Source: Ridgeia piscesae (lineage: Eukaryota > Annelida > Polychaeta > Sabellida > Siboglinidae). From it: DNA of 64,000 nt. The stretch covers positions 186,001 to 250,000 of the forward strand of contig JAODUO010000621.1 of assembly GCA_025642075.2 (NCBI GenBank), read 5' to 3'. The position numbers and the translations under genes were made by a program. Shown in pieces: positions 10,601 through 64,000 of this stretch; within the stretch, counting starts at the first letter, position 1, and each line of letters starts with the position of its first letter. The notes under the pieces were generated by a model. That model was not told the origin of the DNA. It saw nothing but the letters and a program-made list of their open reading frames with translations, and made no database searches.

Positions 10601-13491
10601 AAGGTGACGGCGGTGGTCAAGTCTTCCGAAGATGACCTGTGGTTTCTCGACGACTCGGATGAGTTTTCTGTTGAAATGAACGACAGCTTCCTGTCAAGGA
10701 CAGATGACCCGCCCTTCTCCGTTGAATATGAGGTCGACTCGGAATCAGACAATAGGTCAGCTGACACGGGGTCACAGTCGTCAGTCGAGGTTAGAACACA
10801 ATGTAGTCATTGTTCTTTCTTTATTGTTGTAATCAATAAAGATGTATTTTAGTATTAATATTTTGTAGAATTACTTGTTGATCGAAACATTTTGATCTCT
10901 GACAATTTACTTAACATTTAAGCATGACATGTGTTTGCATGAGAAAACAATTTGAAAAAAGTGACAAATTACAGTCAGCTGGTCATTGGTTTAACTGTTG
11001 TTGAACTGTGAGATGTCAGCTTTAAAAATTTACTGAAAGTTGATTAATTCAACATGGAATTACACTGCATATGTTTTTTGTTTAATCAATATAAATTGTT
11101 CTGTTTTTAAGTATGAATGGTTTATTAATTAATTAATTATACATCACATGTGAATGATGAGATGTAAAAGTTACTTCCTTTACTGCCAGTACTATTTTGT
11201 TATATTTTCAACTTATATCTAAGGAATTAAAAAAAAAAAACTGCAGATAATACATGCTCCATAAAATGTCATGTTGTCAAGATGAAGTTATTTTAACTGT
11301 TTCTCATTTTGTGTTGTATCTTTTTGCAGGACATTTATGTGGTGTGTGACGAAAGTGACATAGCTTTCTGGGCAGACTCTGAGTCCGATGACAATGACAG
11401 GTCGGATGACGACATTATAGAAGCTGTAAGTGTCCTTTCTTGGGAAATTACTTACTGAGTACTTAGTCCTCTTTGAGGGTTTAGGTCTTTCCACATTTTT
11501 TTGGTCACGTCTTCATAATCCAGTCTTGTGAAATACATTAATATTATTACTGCTGCATTCTGTCAATGACACGTCAGTGAAGCTCTATAGATTTAATGCA
11601 CACACACTCGTGAAAGGTGCCGCGACAGAATATTGTTGTGTGCATTATTGCATGCGTAATATTTTTTAATGGAACATATCAAATCAAGCGTTGGCTATAT
11701 GAGCAAGACCCATGGACAATACGTCATCATATTACTCAAGACGGACACATACATGTGTACCAATGCAAGAGTAATGCATGCACAGTCAAATACACCACAG
11801 CACACACACATGCACACACTCACGCACACAAACAAACAAACATATGCACACACACACTCGCCCACATACACACAAATTCTCCCACACACACACCTCGCCC
11901 ACACACTCGCCCACATACACTCGCGCATACGCACACACTTGCGCGCGTGCGCACACACGCACACACACACACAAACTTATGGTTTGACTTATAAACCAAC
12001 TACCAGAGTAACCCAGTGATGCCCAGGGTCCTATCCCCACCACCTGGAATAAATAGCTAGCAGAGTTAATGGAGCACGTCCACCATCTCGCTTCTGGAAA
12101 AAGGCAGTCTGCCATGCAAAAACATTTAAAAATTGAGTTACATTGTTTCGGTGTGTCCCAAAATTATGACATGCACTCACGTAATGACGCAACAAATGTT
12201 AACATGGCAGAACCCACACATAGCCTTATGAAATTGAATCCTACACATTCTTCACCTGACAAATTTGGGAAAAGTCTAATTTTTTAACTATTGTAGGCTC
12301 GGCTCGGTAGATCAAATGCAAAACTGGCAGAGGTGTGGGTCCACAGACAAGTTTTTATAACTTAGATGTATGAACCAATATGATATGTTGTTTCAGGACA
12401 AATGGCGATGTTGTGAGTGTGACACAGTAAACAACCCACTACACCGCTACTGTGACCGCTGCTGGAAGCTGCGTCCCGGCTGGCTGCCGGAGCAGCTGAT
12501 GTCACTGCAGCAGAAGGACCTGGCTCCACTTGGCTGTAGCTGCACGTCCTGGTCTCAGGACCACAAGAACCACATCGCCAGTGCTCGCACACAGGCGTGG
12601 GCTGAATGCGTCAACAAGTCGTTGTCCCACCAAGAGTCAATGCCTGTGACGTCCCAGGGCAGTGACGCTGGATCTGTCGATACACAGCAAGATGCCACCG
12701 TGGGCGAGACACAGGCAGTTGACAGGACGGCTGGCGTGGTTGACAGCGATGTCTCGCAGGCGATATGTCATAACAACACGACGCAGTGTGATGCGTCATT
12801 GGATGTCATAAGCACCACCCTGTCAACACCACCACCACCTGTGACACCGCTACCTGTGGTGTTGTCTGCAGCCAATCACGGTGACAGTGACTCGAACGCA
12901 TCTGATACCTGCTCTGTTCCGTCCAGCACCTACCAGGGTGTGAAGCTGAGCCACTGCGACACAATGCCCATAATGGACAGCCTTGGTCAGCAGCAGTCAA
13001 CACGTTTCTTTGGCGATTCCCTCAGGACGTCAAGTGTCGTGTCCGCAGACTCCATAGAGACCGACAGTCTCATGACATCAGTGACGCGAGATGACTCAGG
13101 CATTGGTCTCGGTTTTTGTCATGTCGTCACCGACGGCGATGACTTGGCAATGGCTGACATCTACAAACACGGTCCTCGCGACCTCTCCACTCCCTCTACC
13201 CCTGGGAAGGTCGCTATGGAAACGTCCGATTCTTTGGGGGCCAGTTTTGACATTTTGAGTCATCCTAGCACGCCTGCCAAAAATACGGTGACGTCAACCA
13301 GCAGTGTACCACAATCAAGCGATGTGTGCGTGATTTGTCTAACTCGGCCAAAAGAGGCGAGTATCATTCATGGCAACACCGGCCACCAGGTGTGCTGTTA
13401 TGTCTGTGCGAAACGATTGCGACATCGGAAAATGCCGTGTCCAGTGTGTAGGCGTCCGATCAGTGGGGTCATCAAGAACTATATCTTATGA
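3487..13491 (+). CDS. MDM2: MDM2-like E3 ubiquitin ligase, complete gene, about 11 exons
   Basis: This gene encodes an MDM2/MDM4-family protein. In known members the N-terminal SWIB domain binds the p53 transactivation helix, and the C-terminal RING recruits E2 to ubiquitylate p53. Coding exons read: 3487-3490, 3639-3706, 4545-4649, 6330-6422, 6648-6781, 8609-8705, 9430-9597 (ends uncertain), 10045 or 10061-10292, 10598-10789, 11330-11425, 12397-13491. Phases agree throughout except around exon 7. Domain order is SWIB, acidic/serine-rich centre, RanBP2 zinc finger, RING, as in vertebrate MDM2. The product is about 760 residues, longer than human MDM2 (491), mostly from a long Ser/Thr/Asp linker between zinc finger and RING. 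The start is the ATGG immediately before a GTGAGT donor; an in-frame Met in exon 2 is the alternative. MDM2 versus MDM4 is not separable here, since invertebrates usually have one gene. Confidence 0.95.
4068..4140. repeat. (TA)n microsatellite
   Basis: About 73 bp of alternating TA in the MDM2 intron between exons 2 and 3. Confidence 0.95.
5423..5568 (+). promoter_or_regulatory. Candidate internal promoter with alternative in-frame first coding exon in MDM2 intron 3
   Basis: A TATA-like TATTTAAA at 5423-5430 lies about 100 bp upstream of an ATG at 5527. From there 14 codons read [14 protein letters not shown] up to a good donor (tat|gtaagc) after 5568, in phase 0. The SWIB exon at 6330 also begins in phase 0 with Val-Arg-Pro, so splicing would join them directly and bypass the exon 1-3 leader. 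About 400 bp upstream (5100-5420) is less AT-rich and free of obvious repeats. Vertebrate MDM2 has an internal p53-inducible P2 promoter; the parallel is inference. No convincing full p53 response element was seen here. Confidence 0.4.
6120..6345 (+). repeat. Tandem duplication of the MDM2 exon 4 acceptor junction, unit 62-68 bp
   Basis: Four copies (cores at 6146, 6214, 6276, 6338) of ttctgtcttgatgtgtctag joined to gtgcgtcctatcccaggatt. The last copy is the working junction of exon 4. At least two upstream copies keep an AG at the boundary. The unit is not a multiple of three, so use of a decoy shifts the frame. Confidence 0.9.
6330..8705 (+). CDS. MDM2: MDM2 exons 4-6, SWIB/p53-binding domain
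   Basis: Three exons (6330-6422, 6648-6781, 8609-8705; phases 0, 0-2, 2-0) encode the p53-binding SWIB domain. Exon 4 reads [17 protein letters not shown], matching the VRPKP...SVGAQ signature of vertebrate MDM2. Exon 5 continues with [17 protein letters not shown] and [11 protein letters not shown], corresponding to the YCSNDLLGDLFGV segment. Exon 6 gives [12 protein letters not shown], the final helix and strand. The Gly and hydrophobic positions lining the p53 cleft appear broadly kept, which suggests a functional p53 interaction. Each of these exons is flanked by tandem repeats containing copies of its own splice junction. Confidence 0.93.
6762..6895 (+). repeat. Tandem repeats of the MDM2 exon 5 donor junction
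   Basis: The exon 5 end (cttcaccctacatgatgctat|gtgagta) is followed by three degenerate copies of ttcaccctaca.atg...gtgagta within about 110 bp. At least one keeps the atgtgagta donor motif. Confidence 0.75.
7215..8608 (+). repeat. 1.4-kb minisatellite built from the MDM2 exon 6 acceptor, unit 34 bp (and 21 bp)
   Basis: About 40-50 copies of ccataacatctgaccatatt-tacagtggcctcat, with a shorter 21-22 bp variant (cataacatctgaccatattta). The final copy, atattttcag|tggcctcat, is the actual 3' splice site and first bases of exon 6. Many upstream copies keep the acceptor-like tttacag|tggcctcat. Confidence 0.95.
9430..9597 (+). CDS. MDM2: MDM2 exon 7, central linker, reading frame ambiguous
   Basis: The acceptor ctacag (ending 9429) and a strong donor gg|gtaaga (after 9597) bound 168 bp. 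In the frame dictated by exon 6 it reads ...[18 protein letters not shown], resembling the SRPSTS-type segment of MDM2, but meets TGA at 9565-9567. The +1 frame is open across the end and reads [13 protein letters not shown]. Possible explanations: an internal acceptor at 9436 (start 9437, phase 0), an internal donor at about 9515 (A|GTGATG), or a one-base insertion/deletion in the sequence. I cannot decide between these. Confidence 0.55.
10045..10292 (+). CDS. MDM2: MDM2 exon 8, Ser/Asp-rich region with internal 13-14 residue repeat
   Basis: The exon ends at cag|gtgtgt after 10292 in phase 0. It encodes three tandem copies of an (A/V)S(S/G)D..P.K.CRR motif, from 39- and 42-bp in-frame DNA repeats. 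A segment like the MDM2 acidic region follows ([17 protein letters not shown]). Two acceptors are possible: gcag at 10044 (phase 1) or gcag at 10060 (phase 2). The latter coincides with the repeat boundary, and each repeat ends in a CAG that could itself be an acceptor. A pentanucleotide tract follows in the next intron. Confidence 0.75.
10329..10455 (+). repeat. (CCCTG)n pentanucleotide microsatellite
   Basis: About 25 copies, one irregular, in the MDM2 intron after exon 8. A looser cctaccctat tail follows to about 10545. Confidence 0.97.
10598..11425 (+). CDS. MDM2: MDM2 exons 9-10, acidic domain
   Basis: Exon 9 (10598-10789, 64 codons) and exon 10 (11330-11425, 32 codons) are both phase 0. 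They encode the acidic core: [25 protein letters not shown], and [20 protein letters not shown]. The FSVE(Y/F)EV(D/E)S stretch matches the vertebrate MDM2 acidic domain, and a VYVV/VYQV-like strand precedes the zinc finger. In MDM2 this region contacts the p53 core domain, ribosomal proteins and ARF-pathway partners; whether those partners exist here is unknown. Confidence 0.9.
11790..11985. repeat. Interrupted CA-rich simple repeat
   Basis: An irregular (CACA)n/(ACACTCGCCC)n tract in the last MDM2 intron. It generates spurious long open frames on both strands. Confidence 0.9.
12005..12330 (+). repeat. Dispersed repeat family A, copy 1
   Basis: It shares the order gcccagg/ggatcccat-like start, gctagcagagtt, gagcac.tccac.atctcgcttc.ggaaaaa, gttacatt.tttc, caaatgttaa and tagatca with 25625-25950. 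A shorter relative is at 35835-35995. It looks like an old MITE or SINE. Confidence 0.65.
12397..13491 (+). CDS. MDM2: MDM2 exon 11, RanBP2-type zinc finger and C-terminal RING
   Basis: The acceptor tgtttcag precedes GAC AAA TGG; 365 codons end at TGA 13489-13491. The zinc finger opens the exon: [20 protein letters not shown] then RCW, a W-x-C-x2-C...C-x2-C pattern as in the MDM2 ribosomal-protein-binding finger. A Ser/Thr/Asp-rich linker of about 260 residues follows. The final residues form the MDM2-type [44 protein letters not shown], and a hydrophobic tail ending KNYIL, the position where MDM2 and MDM4 C-termini contribute to dimer activity. All zinc ligands are visible, so the ligase is probably active. 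Confidence 0.97.
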   Translation, partial: DKWRCCECDTVNNPLHRYCDRCWKLRPGWLPEQLMSLQQKDLAPLGCSCTSWSQDHKNHIASARTQAWAECVNKSLSHQESMPVTSQGSDAGSVDTQQDATVGETQAVDRTAGVVDSDVSQAICHNNTTQCDASLDVISTTLSTPPPPVTPLPVVLSAANHGDSDSNASDTCSVPSSTYQGVKLSHCDTMPIMDSLGQQQSTRFFGDSLRTSSVVSADSIETDSLMTSVTRDDSGIGLGFCHVVTDGDDLAMADIYKHGPRDLSTPSTPGKVAMETSDSLGASFDILSHPSTPAKNTVTSTSSVPQSSDVCVICLTRPKEASIIHGNTGHQVCCYVCAKRLRHRKMPCPVCRRPISGVIKNYIL

Positions 13492-13609
13492 TATTGTATT
13501 GTGTGCAAGTGCTTAACTGATGCGAGATCGGTAGATTTGTTGCTTACCAGACATTGTTCTTAATGTCAGGATGACAGGATACACAACATGTTACTTTGCT
13601 AATATGGGG

Positions 13610-13615
13610 AATAAA
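13610..13615 (+). terminator. Probable MDM2 polyadenylation signal
   Basis: A canonical AATAAA lies about 120 bp past the stop codon and is followed by T-rich sequence (cttttttgttttgt). It is the first such hexamer downstream of the coding region. Confidence 0.6.
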
Positions 13616-15480
13616 TCAATCTTTTTTGTTTTGTACGATGTTTTTATCAACATCGAAATATATCACTGCCTGCCAGACGTGTTCATGTTTTGTAGATATT
13701 ATAGATATTAATGCTGATCTGTTTATGTCGAACAGATGATTTTTTCGTTCAAATGTTTTACCAGTTGTGTGTTCATTAGACATATGTCGAATTGCAATTG
13801 TTATTAGTTTGTTCTGTTTACAGATATTTGTGAAAACTTACATTAGGGTTAATTCTAATTGTTTGAATGAATGTCCGATTGTTGAAAACTTTCTGATACT
13901 GCACCAATGCAATTATTCGACTACTAATAAATTAGTTGGGATGATCTTGCTAATATTGCTTCAACAAATTATGACATTTTATAATAAAACTACTGTTTTG
14001 CACAAACATGTCTGGTTTCAGTAAATTATTGTGAGCTGATCTTATTTGTTGCAGAAACATGTGCTCAACTTACCCTATTGTGTTCACTCAACCCGTTTGT
14101 TTTGTCTCTCTCAACCTATTGTGTTCTTTCAACCTACTGTGGCTGTGATCAATCATTGTATGTTCTCAACCTACTGTTCAGTTAACCTACCGTTTGTTTG
14201 CTCAATGTACCGTGTTCTGTTCCTTCTCTCAACCTACTCTTGTTAACTAAACCTGTTTTGTTCTCTTAACTAGCTGTGAGTTATCAGTGTACTGAACCAG
14301 TATAGATTCTGCAGGTTTTATTCAAACCAGATTTTCTGGGCGAGAGCCTAATGAATGTAGAAATGTAGACTATCCGTCATTATTCACCACACACAAATAC
14401 ATTAATCTTGTCAATTCCTCGTTTTTAAACAAGTGATGCTGTTCACAGGATGTCACACAGGTAGCTTGGATATCACAACTTGTGATCTGTTCTGGGTGTA
14501 TTTAGGACAACACGTTTGAGCAATGGTCACTAGGCAAGGAGAGAATTTTTATATTTATAAGGTCTAGAGACAGTTAAACAAAAAACTATGATTTCACACA
14601 TTTATTGTTTGCACGACACAACCAGTAGAACTTCTGTGTGTAAGGTGACTAACACATGTGTAGAGTGACTGGTTTGAAATGACCAGTTCTCACACCTTCC
14701 TACACCCCTGTTAACAAATGGCAAGAGGATGCCCTGACTTCATCCAGAATCCAGCAATATTACATCAGTGTGACACAGGCAAGTGTGAATTTTTTGAATG
14801 AACATGTTGGCCTTATCTTGATGAAACTCAGATTGTAGTGACTTAAAGAAAGTTCTCACAGAGCATGGCCATTTTGGCCTTTTAAACTTACTGGAGCTTT
14901 TTATCATTGTCATGTGCACATTTATGCTCTTGTTATTATTGCCTTCTTGCTACTTGGTGCAGATTTCTGTGTAATGTTTTCTCAAAATCTTGGGAATAAA
15001 CTGTGTATGTTATAACTTCCTGTTGGCAGATGAAGGTAACATTCTACATGTTAAAAATGTACATCAAGTCATTTGTTTTGTGCTATTATGATTTATTTTG
15101 TAACCAGTTCAACAATGACGTTTACTGTAAGTTCAGTATATTCAAGAAAAAACACAAATCACCAGGTGTACATTGCAAGTAAGAATGCAAATCGGTATAT
15201 GCCTACAAAACATTTTCTAAACATACAACAATGTCTTGAATACTGATTTCGTGGAATTAATAAGAACATGTAATTCCAAACAGATTTTGACAACTTATTT
15301 TCTTTATGTGACATAGTAAAATGCAATGCTTTAATTAAACGATAACTATATAGACTAAACATTACTTATCTACTAAAATGCGCATCTTTAGCAGATTATC
15401 ATAGGTAATTAAAAAAAGTTTTCCATGCTACACATGTGTCCTTCCAGATATAAATGTATTAATTTTTACATGATCTAACT
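13616..15480. other. Intergenic spacer between convergent MDM2 and RNF213
   Basis: This is AT-rich sequence between the two 3' ends. No supported coding exon or RNA gene was seen on either strand. An irregular TCAACCTACTGT-type tandem repeat lies at 14050-14275; the rest looks like ordinary non-coding DNA. Confidence 0.6.
14050..14275 (+). repeat. Irregular TCAACCTACTGTGTTCT-type tandem repeat
   Basis: About ten degenerate copies of an approximately 18-25 bp unit (tcaacctactgt.gttct) between the two genes. Confidence 0.6.
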
Positions 15481-15487
15481 AGTATCA

Positions 15488-15497
15488 TTTATTTATT
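15488..15497 (-). terminator. Probable RNF213 polyadenylation signal
   Basis: Plus-strand tttatttatt reads on the minus strand as overlapping AATAAA hexamers, about 300 bp beyond the inferred stop codon at 15797. That gives a plausible 3' UTR length. Confidence 0.5.
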
Positions 15498-15796
15498 AGG
15501 TGACAAATCATCTCCACTGTGATATTAGTGATCTAAATTTGAATATGGCTAGATTACAAGCAAAGCAAACGGGTAAATATAAAAAATATCAGCCATACAA
15601 TGACATGTACAATGGGCAAAATATTGTAGTATTCATCAAAGCAGGTCCTAGTGAGTAGCTACTAATCCACATCATATGTGGAGTTTGCACTTCTGATTGG
15701 TCACTTTGATCACGTGACAATAAATGTTCCAAATTCAACCATGTCTTTAGTGTGTGTGTCTACATCCTACAAATGTGACCATGTGTGTAAGTGCAT

Positions 15797-64000
<48,204 letters not shown>

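Noticed and set aside
11617..12115. Four overlapping open frames of 69-125 residues
   Set aside because: All are read through an interrupted CA repeat inside the last MDM2 intron.

Overview
The window is animal genomic DNA with intron-rich genes, GT-AG introns, AT-rich intergenic sequence, many microsatellites and minisatellites, and several transposon remnants. Protein content and repeat style suggest an invertebrate. A mollusc or other spiralian is my guess, not something the sequence proves. It holds two convergent RING-type ubiquitin ligase genes: an MDM2 homologue on + (coding 3487-13491) and the C-terminal half of an RNF213/mysterin homologue on - (coding 15797 to the right edge).

Layout: 1-3330 is upstream DNA with an inverted pair of a dispersed repeat, a minisatellite and two unproven exon-like segments. 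3487-13491 is MDM2: short N-terminal exons, a three-exon p53-binding SWIB domain (6330-8705), an acidic centre (10045-11425), and a large last exon with a RanBP2-type zinc finger and the MDM2-type RING. Intron 3 holds a TATA-like box followed by a possible alternative first coding exon (5527-5568) that splices in frame to the SWIB exon, recalling the internal P2 promoter of vertebrate MDM2. 13616-15480 is an intergenic spacer. 15797-64000 is RNF213: I could chain 45 exons (7,015 coding bases, about 2,337 residues) with every splice phase matching. They cover the end of AAA4, the degenerate AAA5, the AAA6 region, the E3 module with a C3HC4 RING (42885-43061), the RZ zinc finger (31550-34063) and the C-terminal domain.

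The introns are crowded. They hold two TA-flanked pogo/Tigger-like TIR elements, one carrying a decayed copy of an RNF213 exon; a CAGTG-TIR element with a clean 6-bp target duplication 18 bp from an exon; a 5'-truncated non-LTR retrotransposon; three tRNA-derived SINEs; a foldback element; and a 68-bp perfect palindrome.

The most unusual pattern is that several tandem repeats begin inside splice junctions and carry copies of the real acceptor or donor with adjoining exon bases. I see this at MDM2 exons 4, 5, 6 and probably 8, and at RNF213 exons 60130-60237, 21485-21692 and possibly 41638-41889. Each array multiplies candidate splice sites beside a constitutive exon.
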